Source: Bacilli bacterium
GTDB taxonomy: Bacteria; Bacillota_I; Bacilli_A; RFN20; CAG-826
NCBI GenBank assembly: GCA_017477255.1
Contig: JAFUXB010000004.1
Location: forward strand, 93,590-157,589
Reading direction: 5' to 3'
DNA: 64,000 nucleotides
Shown: positions 36,806 through 46,016 of the stretch, in pieces
Layout of the letters: every line of letters starts with the position of its first letter
Position numbering within the stretch: the first letter of the stretch is position 1
The notes under the pieces: model-generated
Told to the model about the DNA's origin: nothing
The model's database searches: none
The model's input: the letters and a program-made list of their open reading frames with translations, nothing else
Position numbers and translations under genes: made by a program

Positions 36806-36870
36806 ATGCAGGTAAAATATAATTAACTATTTTTAGATAAATCTAAAATACGTTAAAACCTGCATTTTTT
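36806..36870 (+). terminator. Terminator with a nested hairpin after the LRR gene
   Basis: ATGCAGGT (36806-36813) pairs with ACCTGCAT (36858-36865), followed by T6. The 44-base interior holds a second hairpin, TTTTAGA / TCTAAAA. The surrounding 36710-37154 region also contains a 20-codon orphan frame at 36919-36981 (MKRKIVPFIMFTV...) of doubtful meaning. Confidence 0.6.
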
Positions 36871-36871
36871 A

Positions 36872-36902
36872 TTAAAAACCTTACAGAACTCCAATATTTT
36901 TA
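36872..36902 (-). repeat. Short dispersed repeat copy
   Basis: Plus strand reads AAAACCTTACAGAACTCCAA, a reverse-orientation copy placed just after the terminator. Confidence 0.55.
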
Positions 36903-36993
36903 TTAAAAGGCAAACTTTATGAAAAGAAAAATTGTGCCATTTATTATGTTTACTGTTATTGATATAATCTTATTAAATTAATATATTATTAAG

Positions 36994-37033
36994 GAAAAAC
37001 GAGACATTTTTGTAAAAGTGCCTCGTTTTTATT
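36994..37033 (+). terminator. Terminator-like hairpin
   Basis: AAAAACGAG pairs with CTCGTTTTT around a loop of about 18 bases. It sits before the antitoxin gene and separates it from upstream transcripts. Confidence 0.6.
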
Positions 37034-37154
37034 TATTCGGATTAATGTTAACTTATAAGTAGCAATCTTCAAATAAGAGAAATGCTTAATTTACTGTTGA
37101 TATTACACGCATTTAATGTTTATAATATGTATGAAAATTGTGGAGATATTGTTT

Positions 37155-37448
37155 ATGGCAAAGGTAAATACAAACATTTCAATCGATAGTAATTTAAAAA
37201 AAGAAGCAATTCAGTTATTTTCTGAATTTGGATTAGATTTATCAAGTGCAATAACTCTTTTTTTACAACAATCTGTAAGAGAACAAAGAATACCTTTTGA
37301 GATTAAAAAATTAACTCGTAATGAAGAAACACTTAAGTCATTCCTCGAATTTGAAGATATGAAGAAAGACAAAGAAAAATATAAGAGATATTCTTCCTTG
37401 TCTGAAATTTTGGAGGAATTAGATAGTGCTGACGATAGTGAGAAGTAA
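37155..37448 (+). CDS. RelB/DinJ-family antitoxin
   Basis: 97 residues from the ATG at 37155 (GGAGA upstream; the earlier ATG at 37116 lacks a site). VNTNISIDSNLKKEAIQLFS and FGLDLSSAITLFLQQSV are the ribbon-helix-helix region of RelB/DinJ antitoxins. The acidic C terminus should neutralise a YafQ/RelE-type mRNA interferase. Its coding end overlaps the start of a toxin frame that is cut short, so it is an orphan antitoxin. Confidence 0.85.
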   Translation: MAKVNTNISIDSNLKKEAIQLFSEFGLDLSSAITLFLQQSVREQRIPFEIKKLTRNEETLKSFLEFEDMKKDKEKYKRYSSLSEILEELDSADDSEK

Positions 37449-37476
37449 CAGATTTTTAAAAGACTTAAAGATTTGA
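37426..37476 (+). pseudogene. Remnant of a YafQ-type toxin gene
   Basis: A GTG at 37426, with TGGAGG 9-10 bases upstream, begins VLTIVRSNRFLKDLKI and then meets TGA; KKRR follows before another stop. YafQ toxins begin this way (RSNRFLKDLK...KKRG). Only 16 codons survive of about 90, and all catalytic residues are gone. A terminator-like hairpin (GGCTCC / GGGAGTC then T4) follows at 37489-37517. Confidence 0.7.
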
Positions 37477-37635
37477 AAAAGAGAAGATAGGCTCCAAATT
37501 AAAAAGGGAGTCTTTTATTGAATTTAAGAGAGTTTTTGCCTATTTATAATTTGATATATCAGTTAATTCTCATATTTTTTAAAAATTAAATAATCAAGTA
37601 CTTGCAAATTTTTCACCAGCATTTATACTTAAAGC

Positions 37636-37861
37636 GAGATTGATAGAGGCGCAATTAGAAAAGTAACTAGTTGAAGAGACATCTAATGATGCTAGTGAAA
37701 GGCGAAGTTGCCGAAACACCTTAAAGGTATTTAAGGGAGTTGGGCTATAAGAGAAAATCTTATAGACTCCTACAATTATGTAGAGGAGCTATCGGTGAAA
37801 TCTAAATTGCCTTTTTGCGGGAGATTGCATCGATATAAAGTGCAATCTCTTTCTTTTTTTG
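37636..37861 (+). promoter_or_regulatory. Lysine riboswitch (L-box) with terminator
   Basis: The L-box signature is clear: GATAGAGGCGCAA at the 5' side, AAAAGTAACTAG, GAAAGGCGAAGTTGCCGAA in the core, GGGAGTTGGGCT, and GAGGAGCTATC closing the P1 helix (37641-37795). A terminator follows at 37822-37860: GAGATTGCA / TGCAATCTC with TTTCTTTTTTT. Its 3' arm can also pair with GAGATTG just before P1, a standard switch. Lysine binding should stop transcription of the transporter genes. It fills the 37477-37871 gap. Confidence 0.93.
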
Positions 37862-37871
37862 GAGGTAATTT

Positions 37872-38744
37872 ATGAAAAGAAATGGTTTTTTAGGTGTTTT
37901 TGGTGTTTTATCACTATCGTTACTTGCTTCATGTTCAAATACTGGGACTAATAATGAAAATAAATTAGTTATTGGTATGGAATGTGCATATCAACCATTT
38001 AATTGGACAATTAATTCTAGTAATGAATTTTCATTACCAATATTTGGAACAAATCAATATGCAGATGGATATGATATTCAAATTGCTAGATATTTATCAA
38101 AAGAATTAAATAAAGAAGTAGTTATTAAAAAAATAGAATGGGATTCATTAATTCTTAGTTTAGTAAATAATGAAATTAATGCAGTTTTAGCTGGAATGAG
38201 TGTAACTCAAGAAAGATTAAAAACAATTGATTTTACAGATCCTTATTTAAGTAGTGATTTAGCTTTTTTAATTAAAACTGAAAATTTACCTGAAGGGAAT
38301 TCAAAAGAAAATCCTGCAAGTTATGAAGAATTAAAAACTTTATTCTCTAATCAAAATTTAGTTTGCCAAGCTAATGTTGTAGGAGACGATTTAATTGATA
38401 CTTATTTTGCTAGCATTGAAGAATTAAATGTTCATCATAATCAACCATTAGCAACTTATCCTTTAGCAGCTCTTGATGTTAAAAGTGGAGCAGCTTTTGC
38501 AATGCCTGCTGAACTTCCAGTTATCGAAGCTATGACAAATTTAGGTGGACTTTCAGTACTTTATTGTGATTATGAAAGCTTTTTAAGTGAAGATGATATT
38601 ATTGGTTTATCAGTAAATATTGGAATTAAAAAAGGAAATGAAACTTTAAAAAATGAGCTTAATGGAGCTTTAGCAAAATTAAGTGAAGAAGAAAGAGGAA
38701 GATTAATGGGCGAAGCTTCAGTTAGAAGTGCTCAAAATGCATAA
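37872..38744 (+). CDS. Amino-acid ABC transporter substrate-binding lipoprotein (probably lysine)
   Basis: 290 residues. The lipobox is SLLASC. The SBP_bac_3 fold is recognisable: VIGMECAYQPFNWT, YDIQIARYLSKEL, VLAGMSVTQERLKTIDFTDPY. The lysine riboswitch upstream points to lysine as ligand; the fold alone would only say polar amino acid. GGAGG lies 7 bases before the ATG. The first gene of a three-gene operon with permease and ATPase. Confidence 0.9.
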   Translation: MKRNGFLGVFGVLSLSLLASCSNTGTNNENKLVIGMECAYQPFNWTINSSNEFSLPIFGTNQYADGYDIQIARYLSKELNKEVVIKKIEWDSLILSLVNNEINAVLAGMSVTQERLKTIDFTDPYLSSDLAFLIKTENLPEGNSKENPASYEELKTLFSNQNLVCQANVVGDDLIDTYFASIEELNVHHNQPLATYPLAALDVKSGAAFAMPAELPVIEAMTNLGGLSVLYCDYESFLSEDDIIGLSVNIGIKKGNETLKNELNGALAKLSEEERGRLMGEASVRSAQNA

Positions 38745-38746
38745 AT

Positions 38747-39532
38747 ATGAACTTTAATAAAATAGGTGAAATATTTACTAATAATGGAGATTTTATTTTA
38801 GCTGGAATTATTTCAACTTTAATCCTTTCTATATTTGGAACAGTAGTTGGATTAATTTTAGGTGTATTTTTAGCATATGGCAAAAATATAAAAGTAAAAG
38901 AACTAGATAATAAGTTTATTAAGGCTTTAAAAGTAATTTTAAGGGGGTTTTGCAGTATTTATTCAATAGTTTTAAGAGGAACTCCTATGATGGTTCAAGC
39001 TCTTATTTTTAAATATGGATGCTTAGCTATTTGTATAAATTTTGAAAATATAATTTTCCCTAAAGAAATAATTAATGTAATAAATGGATGGCTAATTGCA
39101 GGTTTAATTGTTATTACATTAAATACTGCAGCTTATATGGGCGAAATTGTTCAATCTGGACTTAATGGAGTTGATAAAGGACAAGTAGAAGGAGCTAGAT
39201 CTTTAGGAATGAGTGCTAGAAGTGCATCATTAAAAATTATTTTACCTCAAGCTTTAAGAAATGCTTTACCTACTATAGGAAATGAATTTATTGTAAATAT
39301 TAAAGATTCTAGTGTTTTAAATGTAATTACTGTTACTGAACTTTATTATCGAATGAAAGATATAGCTTCAACAAATTATGCATTTTTAGAATGTTATTTT
39401 ATATTAGCTTTAATTTATTTAGTCATGACTTTGATTGCTTCATTAGTCTTAAAACTAATAGAAAAGAAATTAGATGGAGAAAAGATATCTTTAAATCCTT
39501 TTGGAAGATTAAAAAGGAGCTATGATTTATGA
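38747..39532 (+). CDS. Amino-acid ABC transporter permease
   Basis: 261 residues with about five membrane helices. The EAA-like loop that docks to the ATPase is VEGARSLGMSARSA. Family: HisMQ/GlnP type. It starts 2 bases after the binding-protein gene and its TGA overlaps the ATPase start (ATGA). An ~30-residue segment between helices 2 and 3 (GCLAICINFENIIFPKEI) is typical of Firmicute members with an extra extracellular loop. Confidence 0.9.
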   Translation: MNFNKIGEIFTNNGDFILAGIISTLILSIFGTVVGLILGVFLAYGKNIKVKELDNKFIKALKVILRGFCSIYSIVLRGTPMMVQALIFKYGCLAICINFENIIFPKEIINVINGWLIAGLIVITLNTAAYMGEIVQSGLNGVDKGQVEGARSLGMSARSASLKIILPQALRNALPTIGNEFIVNIKDSSVLNVITVTELYYRMKDIASTNYAFLECYFILALIYLVMTLIASLVLKLIEKKLDGEKISLNPFGRLKRSYDL

Positions 39533-40536
39533 GTGAAGTAGTTTTAAATGTATCTAATCTAGCTAAATATTTTGGAAGGGAAAAGATATTAAAAGACATT
39601 TCTTTTAGTGTAAATAGAGGCGATGTAGTCGCTATAATCGGTCCTAGTGGAAGTGGTAAATCTACACTTTTAAGATGCCTTAATTTACTTGAAACTCCAA
39701 CTAGAGGTACATTAACTTTTGAAGATAAACCATATTTTCAAATTGAAAAATGTAAAGATGATTTTGTTAATTATGAAGAATATAATAAAGCTCTTATTAA
39801 ACACGATGAATTACTTGTTGAAACTGAAGACAATTTAGCTATTTTTGTTAATAAAAAAATAGAAGGAGATAACTCAAAAGAAAATCTTCAAAATATCAAA
39901 AAAGCAAAAAAAGAGTTCAGATCTGCAAGGAAAATGAAAATTTTAAAGGAAAATTTCTTTGATTTAAATGCTTATAACGAGAGTATTAAACAAGCAAATA
40001 ATTTTGTAATTTCAGATAAAGAACTTAATGTATTAAGATCAAAAATTACAATGGTTTTTCAATCATTTAATATCTTTAACAATATGGATGTTTTAAAGAA
40101 TTGCGTATTGCCTCAAATTGATGTTTTAAAAAGAGATAAAAAAGAAGCAAGAGAAAAAGCATTTAAGGAATTAAATGCTGTTAATATGGATGACAGAATG
40201 AATTATAGACCAAGTCAATTAAGTGGTGGTCAAAAACAACGTGTCGCCATTGCTAGAGCTTTATGTATGGATCCAGAAATCTTACTTTTTGATGAACCTA
40301 CGAGTGCATTAGATCCTGAAATGGTTAATGATGTTTTAAATGTTATGAAGAAATTAGCTAATGAAGAAAGAACGATGATTATTGTTACTCATGAAATGAA
40401 TTTTGTTAAAAATGTTGCTAATAAAGTTATCTTTATTGAAAATGGAAATATTGTTGAATTTGGTGAAACAAAAGAAGTTTTCTCTAATCCTAAATCACCT
40501 AGAACTAAAGCCTTTATTAAAGGTATAAATTCCTAA
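39529..40536 (+). CDS. Amino-acid ABC transporter ATPase with a ~90-residue insertion
   Basis: 335 residues against about 245 for GlnQ/ArtP-type ATPases. Walker A is IGPSGSGKSTL (~36-46), the Q-loop MVFQSFNIFNN is only at ~173-184, the signature LSGGQKQRVAIARA and Walker B ILLFDEPTSALD are normal. The additional, Lys/Glu-rich helical stretch (about 70-160) lies between Walker A and the Q-loop. Coupled to the permease by ATGA. The stop is part of a dispersed repeat. Lysine-responsive through the riboswitch. Confidence 0.9.
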   Translation: MSEVVLNVSNLAKYFGREKILKDISFSVNRGDVVAIIGPSGSGKSTLLRCLNLLETPTRGTLTFEDKPYFQIEKCKDDFVNYEEYNKALIKHDELLVETEDNLAIFVNKKIEGDNSKENLQNIKKAKKEFRSARKMKILKENFFDLNAYNESIKQANNFVISDKELNVLRSKITMVFQSFNIFNNMDVLKNCVLPQIDVLKRDKKEAREKAFKELNAVNMDDRMNYRPSQLSGGQKQRVAIARALCMDPEILLFDEPTSALDPEMVNDVLNVMKKLANEERTMIIVTHEMNFVKNVANKVIFIENGNIVEFGETKEVFSNPKSPRTKAFIKGINS

Positions 40537-40563
40537 AACCCTGCAGAACTCAACTATTTTTTA
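40533..40563 (-). repeat. Short dispersed repeat, near-consensus copy
   Basis: Plus strand reads AAAACCCTGCAGAACTCAAC then TATTTTT. It overlaps the TAA of the ATPase gene. Confidence 0.7.
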
Positions 40564-40591
40564 AAAATTTGCTTCAAAACTCACTTAAAAT

Positions 40592-40632
40592 AAGTCTTAA
40601 TTTTAATTTTAAAAATTAATTTAAGACTTTTT
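40592..40632 (+). terminator. Terminator of the lysine transporter operon
   Basis: Long hairpin: AAGTCTTAA pairs with TTAAGACTT, extended by TTTTAATTTT / AAAAATTAA, then TTTTTATTTT. Confidence 0.75.
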
Positions 40633-40669
40633 ATTTTGCTTATTTTTAAATTATTAGTGTTTTCTAATT

Positions 40670-40691
40670 TTATTTATTTTAAAATAAATAA
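40670..40691. promoter_or_regulatory. Perfect 22-bp AT palindrome before rex
   Basis: The dyad is centred between 40680 and 40681 (core TATTTTAAAATA) and all 11 bp match. It lies 27 bases before the rex ATG. It is not the usual Rex box (TTGTTAA...TTAACAA), but a diverged Rex site or another operator is possible. Confidence 0.4.
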
Positions 40692-40718
40692 GAAGAATAT
40701 TTTAAGGAAGTATAATTT

Positions 40719-41363
40719 ATGAAAAAACAAAATGATCATGCAACAAGAAAATTAGAAAGATTGCAACTTTATCTTAAAATTTTATATAAATTACAAAATC
40801 AAGGAAGAGTTCTTATTTCAAGCTCACAACTTGCTAAAGAAATTGATTATTCAGAAGAACAAATTAGAAAAGACTTCCAACTTATAGCAACTAAACAAGG
40901 AAAACCAGGGGTTGGAAGAAGAATTGATGATATTGTTGCTGATTTAGAAGAATATTTAGGATATAAAAAAGTTAGTAATGCCGTAGTTATTGGTGTTGGT
41001 AATTTAGGTGGAGCAATTTTAAGATATGAAGGCTTTGCAAATTATGGATTAAATGTTTTAGCTGGATTTGATATTGATAATTCTAAAATTGGAACAGTTA
41101 TAAATGATAAACCAATCTTTTCAATTGATAATTTAGAAAAATATATTCCAACTTTAGATGTAAATATTGCAATTTTAACTGTTGGAAAAGAAAATGCATT
41201 AGAAATTGCTCAAAGACTTGTTAAAGCAGGAATTCAAGGAATTTTAAATTTTGTACCAATTCATTTGGAAATAGATGAAGGTGTTATAGTTCAAAATATG
41301 GACTTAGCTGCATCTTTATCAATACTTGCTCACAAAGTTAAAAATAAATTAAATAATGATTAG
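40719..41363 (+). CDS. rex: Redox-sensing transcriptional repressor Rex
   Basis: 214 residues, standard Rex length. N-terminal winged helix (~15-80; ISSSQLAKEIDYSEEQIRKD, then GVGRRIDDI) and an NAD(H)-binding Rossmann domain (VVIGVGNLGGAILRYEGF, ~90-107). Rex represses fermentation and hydrogen genes until NADH rises. The [FeFe]-hydrogenase gene 53 bases downstream is a natural target. AAGGAAG lies 9 bases before the ATG. Confidence 0.95.
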   Translation: MKKQNDHATRKLERLQLYLKILYKLQNQGRVLISSSQLAKEIDYSEEQIRKDFQLIATKQGKPGVGRRIDDIVADLEEYLGYKKVSNAVVIGVGNLGGAILRYEGFANYGLNVLAGFDIDNSKIGTVINDKPIFSIDNLEKYIPTLDVNIAILTVGKENALEIAQRLVKAGIQGILNFVPIHLEIDEGVIVQNMDLAASLSILAHKVKNKLNND

Positions 41364-41416
41364 GTAATGATAACTATTTTTAGTAAAATATTGTTTTATT
41401 AATAGAAGGTACGTTT

Positions 41417-42841
41417 ATGAGAAAATTCGATACAGATGTTCAAGAACTTAAATATAAAGTATTAAAAGAAATCGCAAGAGGTCTTTTTGATGATAATCTA
41501 TTAGAAAATTATAATGACATCCCAATGCGTATATCTCCAGGGCCAAAAAGCACGATGAGATGTTGCATTTATAAAGAAAGAGCAATTGTTTTAGAAAGAA
41601 TGAAATTAGCTCTTGGTGGATCAAAAGATAGAAATAACGTAATTGAAGTTGTTAAAATTGCTTGTGATGAATGTCCACTTGGAGGATATGAAGTAACAAG
41701 TAGATGTAGAGGATGTATTGCTAGAAGATGTGAAAAAGCATGTTTTAAAAAAGCAATTACATTTAATCCAATCACTAGAGCTGCCTATATTAATAAAGAA
41801 TTATGTGTTAACTGTGGAATGTGTGCCAAAGCTTGTCAATATAACGCAATCCAAAACTTTTTAAGACCTTGTGAACAAGCTTGTAAAGTTAATGCAATTA
41901 GCATGGATGAATTACATTTTGCTGAAATTAATGATGAAAAATGTATTCAATGTGGTGCATGTGTTTATCAATGTCCATTTGGTGCAATTATGGATAAATC
42001 TTATATGAAAGAAGCTATTAGTATATTAAAAGATAGTAATTTCTCTAAAAAATATCCAGTTTATGCAATAGTTGCTCCATCAATTGCTGCCCAATTTAAA
42101 TATGCAACATTAGGACAAGTTGTTACTGCGATTAAAAAATTAGGATTTAGTAATGTTGTTGAAGCTGCTTTAGGTGCAGATATGGTCGCTTATAATGAAG
42201 CAAAAGAGCTTGAAGAAAAAGGATTTTTAACTTCTTCATGTTGTCCAACTTTTGTTAATTTTATTAAAAAATATTATCCAACTTTATCAGAATATATTTC
42301 TAGTAACTTATCACCAATGGCTACAATTGCTAAATGGGTAAAAGAACATAATCCAGAATGTAAAATTATGTTTGTTGGACCATGTATTTCTAAAAAGAAA
42401 GAAATTCAAGAAACAGATGCAGGAAAATATATTGATGTAGTCTTAACTTTTGAAGAATTACAAGCTATGATCGATTCTAGAGATATTGACGCTTCAACAT
42501 TAAAAGAAAGTCCATTAGATGATGCTTCTTATTATGGAAGAATATTTGCTAGAAGTGGTGGACTTACTGAAGCAGTTAAAGAAGCTTTAAAAGAACAAGG
42601 AAGTTCATTTGAAGCTAAACCAATTACTGTTGATGGACTTGAAAATTGTAGATTAGCTCTTATGAAAGCTAAAAATGGCAATGTTGATTTTAATTTTATT
42701 GAAGGAATGGGTTGTTTAGGTGGATGCATTGGTGGTCCATGTTGTTTAACTCATGAAGTTAGAGATAAAGTTGTAATTGATAGATATGGTAAAGACGCTA
42801 AACCAAAAACTATTAAAGAAGCAATAAAAGAATATAAATAG
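41417..42841 (+). CDS. Monomeric [FeFe]-hydrogenase (group B-type)
   Basis: 474 residues. Ferredoxin-like Cys clusters occupy the N-terminal half (CVNCGMCAKAC, CIQCGACVYQC, plus CDECP and CRGC). The H-cluster motifs are TSSCCPTF (~271), MFVGPCISKKKE (~317) and EGMGCLGGCIGGPC (~428), all with their cysteines. The TSSCCP and GCLGGCIGG forms suit the group B monomeric enzymes of anaerobes, which use ferredoxin. It reduces protons to H2 in the cytoplasm. The maturases HydE, HydF and HydG are not in the window. Rex directly upstream suggests NADH-linked control. Confidence 0.92.
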   Translation: MRKFDTDVQELKYKVLKEIARGLFDDNLLENYNDIPMRISPGPKSTMRCCIYKERAIVLERMKLALGGSKDRNNVIEVVKIACDECPLGGYEVTSRCRGCIARRCEKACFKKAITFNPITRAAYINKELCVNCGMCAKACQYNAIQNFLRPCEQACKVNAISMDELHFAEINDEKCIQCGACVYQCPFGAIMDKSYMKEAISILKDSNFSKKYPVYAIVAPSIAAQFKYATLGQVVTAIKKLGFSNVVEAALGADMVAYNEAKELEEKGFLTSSCCPTFVNFIKKYYPTLSEYISSNLSPMATIAKWVKEHNPECKIMFVGPCISKKKEIQETDAGKYIDVVLTFEELQAMIDSRDIDASTLKESPLDDASYYGRIFARSGGLTEAVKEALKEQGSSFEAKPITVDGLENCRLALMKAKNGNVDFNFIEGMGCLGGCIGGPCCLTHEVRDKVVIDRYGKDAKPKTIKEAIKEYK

Positions 42842-42947
42842 TTCGTAATAAATTATAAATTTGTTTTTATATTAATATTTCAAAAATTTAAATTTAGAAT
42901 TATTGTATTTATTTTTATATAAGTAAATTGTGCACTCAAATAAAAAT

Positions 42948-42980
42948 CTAGGTGCAAATTTTGCACTTTTATATTTTTAG
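42948..42980 (+). terminator. Terminator-like hairpin after the hydrogenase
   Basis: AGGTGCAAATTTTGCACTTTT folds as GTGCA / TGCAC with flanking A and T. It lies 110 bases after the hydrogenase stop. The rest of 42842-43139 is AT-rich with no supportable gene. Confidence 0.4.
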
Positions 42981-43139
42981 TAAGTGCAAAATTAAAACTA
43001 ATGGAAAAGTTTAGATACTAACTTATTAATTTGCATAGTCAACAATTTGTAATTTGTAAAAACATGGAAACTCTGCTTTGAAGTTAATATTTTTAAAGTG
43101 GAGCTTATTTTAAAAAATGCAGGGAAATTTTAAAAATTT

Positions 43140-43180
43140 TTAGCACTCTCACTTGACGAGTGCTAATTTTGTATTATAAT
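43140..43180 (+). promoter_or_regulatory. CIRCE operator and sigma-A promoter of clpB
   Basis: TTAGCACTC-N9-GAGTGCTAA at 43140-43166 is a perfect CIRCE element, the HrcA repressor site. A -35 TTGACG (43153-43158) lies within it and TATAAT (43175-43180) follows after 16 bp, so HrcA would block RNA polymerase directly. This places the gene in the heat-shock regulon. Confidence 0.95.
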
Positions 43181-43211
43181 GAAAGTGCTAAAAGCGAAAG
43201 GAGGAATGTTT

Positions 43212-45326
43212 ATGCAAATGAATCAAATGCCTGATTATGAAAATGATAAAGATGTCCTTCAAAAATTCGGTCGTGATATTAACGAAGAAGTTAAAAAAGG
43301 AAAAATTGATCCAGTAATTGGACGTGATGAAGAGATTCGTAAAATCATCGAAATTTTAGCAAGAAAAACTAAAAATAACGTTATTCTTCTAGGCGAACCT
43401 GGTGTTGGTAAAACTGCAATTTTGGAAGGTTTAGCCGAAAGAATTGTTAAAGATGATGTCCCTACTATCTTGAAAAATAAAACTATTTATGAGCTTGATA
43501 TGGGAGCATTAGTAGCTGGTGCTAAATATAGAGGTGAATTCGAAGAAAGATTAAAAGCAGTTCTTAACAAAATAAAAGAATCTGAAGGAAAAATAATTCT
43601 TTTTATCGATGAAATTCATTTAATTGTAGGCGCTGGTAGAACTGATGGAGCGCTTGATGCTTCAAATATGTTAAAACCAATGCTTGCTAGAGGTGAAATT
43701 GATTGTATTGGTGCTACGACATTAAAAGAATATAGAGAATATATTGAAAAAGATAGAGCACTTGAAAGAAGATTCCAACCTGTTTTAGTAAATGAACCAA
43801 GTGTTGAAGATACTGTAACTATTTTAAGAGGATTAAAAAATAGATTTGAATCTTTCCATGGCGTAAAAATTACTGATAATGCTTTAATTGCTGCAGCAAC
43901 TTTATCAAATAGATATTTAACAAGTAGATTTTTACCTGATAAAGCTATTGATTTAGTTGATGAAGCATGTGCTTCAATTAAAGTAGATTTAGCTTCAATG
44001 CCAAGTGAACTTGATGAACTTGAAAGAAAAATTAGACAACTTGAAATTGAAAAAGTAGCTTTAAGTAAAGAAAGCGATGAAGCAAGTAAAAAACGTTTAG
44101 ATGATGTAAATAAAGAACTTTCATCACTTAAAGAAAAAGATGATGAAATTAAAGAAAAATGGAAAAAAGAAAAAGAAGAAATCTTAAACGTTAAACAGAT
44201 TAAAGAACAACTTGAAAAAGCTCGATTTGATCTTGATGTTGCTTTATCTCATTCTGAATATGAAAAAGCTGGCGAACTTCAATATAAAGTTATTCCTAAG
44301 CTTGAAAATAAGTTAAAAGAAAACGAAATTTCTTCTGACAAAGAAAAACTTTTAAGTGAAGTAGTTGATGAAGAACAAATCGCTAAAATTATTTCAAAGA
44401 TGACTAATATTCCTTTAAGTAAAATTGAAAAAGGTGATAGAGAAAAAGTATTAAACCTTAAAGAAACACTTGAAAGAAGAGTAATTGGCCAAGATGATGC
44501 TTTAAGTTTAATTAGCGATGCTATTTTAAGACAAAGAGCAGGTATTAAAGATACAAATAGACCAATTGGATCATTCTTGTTCTTAGGCCCTACTGGTGTA
44601 GGTAAAACTGAAGTAGCAAAAGCTTTAGCTGAAGCGTTATTTGATAGTGAATCTCATATTATTAGAATTGATATGAGTGAATATATGGAGAAATATTCAA
44701 CGAGTAGATTAATTGGAGCTCCACCAGGATATGTAGGATACGAAGAAGGTGGTCAATTAACTGAAAAAGTTAGAAGAAATCCATATTCAATCGTATTATT
44801 TGATGAAATTGAAAAAGCTCATCCTGAAGTATTTAATTTACTTCTTCAAATGTTAGATGATGGTAGATTAACAGATTCTCAAGGAAGAGTAGTAGATTTC
44901 AGAAATACTATTATCATTATGACTAGTAATTTAGGTAGTGAATATTTACTTAATAATGAAAAAGAAAAAGTAGATATGTTACTCCATCAAACATTTAAAC
45001 CTGAATTCTTAAATAGAATTGATGAAATTGTTTACTTCAATCCATTAAATAAAGAAACTCAAGGAAAAGTAGTTGATAAAATGCTTAATTTACTTAATGA
45101 GAGATTAAAAGAAAATTATTATAGCTTTGATTTCTCTGACAAATTAAAAGAATATATTCTTGAAAGTGCTTATTCTCCAATTTATGGAGCTAGACCAATA
45201 AAGAGATTTATTCAAAATAAAGTTGAGACAGTTATTGCAAATGAAATCATCTCTCAAAAAGTAGATACTAAACATAAATATCTAGTTGATTATAATGATA
45301 AAGAAGTTGTAATTAAACAAATATAA
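43212..45326 (+). CDS. clpB: ClpB-type AAA+ disaggregase lacking the N domain
   Basis: 704 residues from the ATG at 43212, which has AGGAGG 7 bases upstream; the ATG at 43179 overlaps the -10 element and cannot be the start. Two AAA+ rings: NBD1 Walker [10 protein letters not shown] and NBD2 GPTGVGKTE, with a shorter than usual coiled-coil M domain between (~270-380). Typical ClpB has ~860 residues; the ~140-residue Clp N domain is absent, and the protein begins at the linker to NBD1. It resolves protein aggregates with DnaK. CIRCE control supports a heat-shock role. Confidence 0.9.
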   Translation: MQMNQMPDYENDKDVLQKFGRDINEEVKKGKIDPVIGRDEEIRKIIEILARKTKNNVILLGEPGVGKTAILEGLAERIVKDDVPTILKNKTIYELDMGALVAGAKYRGEFEERLKAVLNKIKESEGKIILFIDEIHLIVGAGRTDGALDASNMLKPMLARGEIDCIGATTLKEYREYIEKDRALERRFQPVLVNEPSVEDTVTILRGLKNRFESFHGVKITDNALIAAATLSNRYLTSRFLPDKAIDLVDEACASIKVDLASMPSELDELERKIRQLEIEKVALSKESDEASKKRLDDVNKELSSLKEKDDEIKEKWKKEKEEILNVKQIKEQLEKARFDLDVALSHSEYEKAGELQYKVIPKLENKLKENEISSDKEKLLSEVVDEEQIAKIISKMTNIPLSKIEKGDREKVLNLKETLERRVIGQDDALSLISDAILRQRAGIKDTNRPIGSFLFLGPTGVGKTEVAKALAEALFDSESHIIRIDMSEYMEKYSTSRLIGAPPGYVGYEEGGQLTEKVRRNPYSIVLFDEIEKAHPEVFNLLLQMLDDGRLTDSQGRVVDFRNTIIIMTSNLGSEYLLNNEKEKVDMLLHQTFKPEFLNRIDEIVYFNPLNKETQGKVVDKMLNLLNERLKENYYSFDFSDKLKEYILESAYSPIYGARPIKRFIQNKVETVIANEIISQKVDTKHKYLVDYNDKEVVIKQI

Positions 45327-45351
45327 GGTAGGCGTAAAAAACCTACCTTTT
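45325..45351 (+). terminator. Terminator of clpB
   Basis: AAGGTAGG pairs with CCTACCTT around CGTAAAAAA, then a T run. It starts just at the stop codon. Confidence 0.85.
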
Positions 45352-45353
45352 TC

Positions 45354-45385
45354 TTTGAAAACCTTGCAAATCTCAACTATTTTTT
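45354..45385 (-). repeat. Short dispersed repeat copy
   Basis: Plus strand reads GAAAACCTTGCAAATCTCAA then CTATTTTTT, between the convergent clpB and msrA genes. Confidence 0.55.
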
Positions 45386-45394
45386 AAACAAATG

Positions 45395-45886
45395 TTATTT
45401 TTGTTCGCCTTTTTTAATTAAATTTAAATTGATATGGCAATAGCCATTTACGTTCTTTTTTAAATAATTTTGATGATATTCTTCAGCTTTAAAGAAGTTA
45501 CACATTTTACTGACTTCAATTTTATATCCTTTTTCTAAATGTTCATCTAAATAGGTTCTAGCATTAATTCCATCAAGTAAATCAACATAATAAATTCCTG
45601 TTCTATATTGACTTCCTTCATCTTCACCTTGTTTATTTAATGAATAAGGATCAACAAATCTTAAATAATGATTTAATAAATCTTCTAAAGAAATTAGTGA
45701 ATCATCATAATCAATTTTGACAGTTTCTGCATGTCCTGTTGTACCTGTTTTAACTTCTTCATATTTAGGAAAAGCAGTTGTACCATTACAATAACCTGCA
45801 GTAACTTCTAATACGCCTTTTAATCTTGAATAATATTCTTGGACGCCCCAAAAGCATCCACCAGCTAAATAAATTGTCTTTTTCAT
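45395..45886 (-). CDS. msrA: Peptide methionine sulfoxide reductase A
   Basis: 163 residues. MsrA reduces the S-form of methionine sulfoxide in proteins, using thioredoxin. The catalytic motif is GGCFWG (Cys11), with GTTGHAETVKIDYD and EDEGSQYRTGIYY as further family blocks. No MsrB domain is fused. It is a lone gene convergent with clpB. No obvious Shine-Dalgarno precedes the ATG. Confidence 0.95.
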   Translation of the reverse strand: MKKTIYLAGGCFWGVQEYYSRLKGVLEVTAGYCNGTTAFPKYEEVKTGTTGHAETVKIDYDDSLISLEDLLNHYLRFVDPYSLNKQGEDEGSQYRTGIYYVDLLDGINARTYLDEHLEKGYKIEVSKMCNFFKAEEYHQNYLKKNVNGYCHINLNLIKKGEQK

Positions 45887-46016
45887 AATATAAATATTAG
45901 CACACTTGGAATTATTGAAAACTAAAATGATTTAAATAATTAATTTTTAAATCAAATATTTATTTAAACATTAATTCAATTCTTTTCAAAAAAATATTTA
46001 CATGTTAAATTAAAGT

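Noticed and set aside
39519..39532. Mycoplasma-type code (TGA = Trp)
   Set aside because: TGA ends the permease and other intact genes at the expected length and tryptophans are TGG.
40670..40691. Classical Rex box
   Set aside because: The palindrome before rex lacks the TTGTTAA...TTAACAA pattern, so it is listed only as an operator-like dyad.
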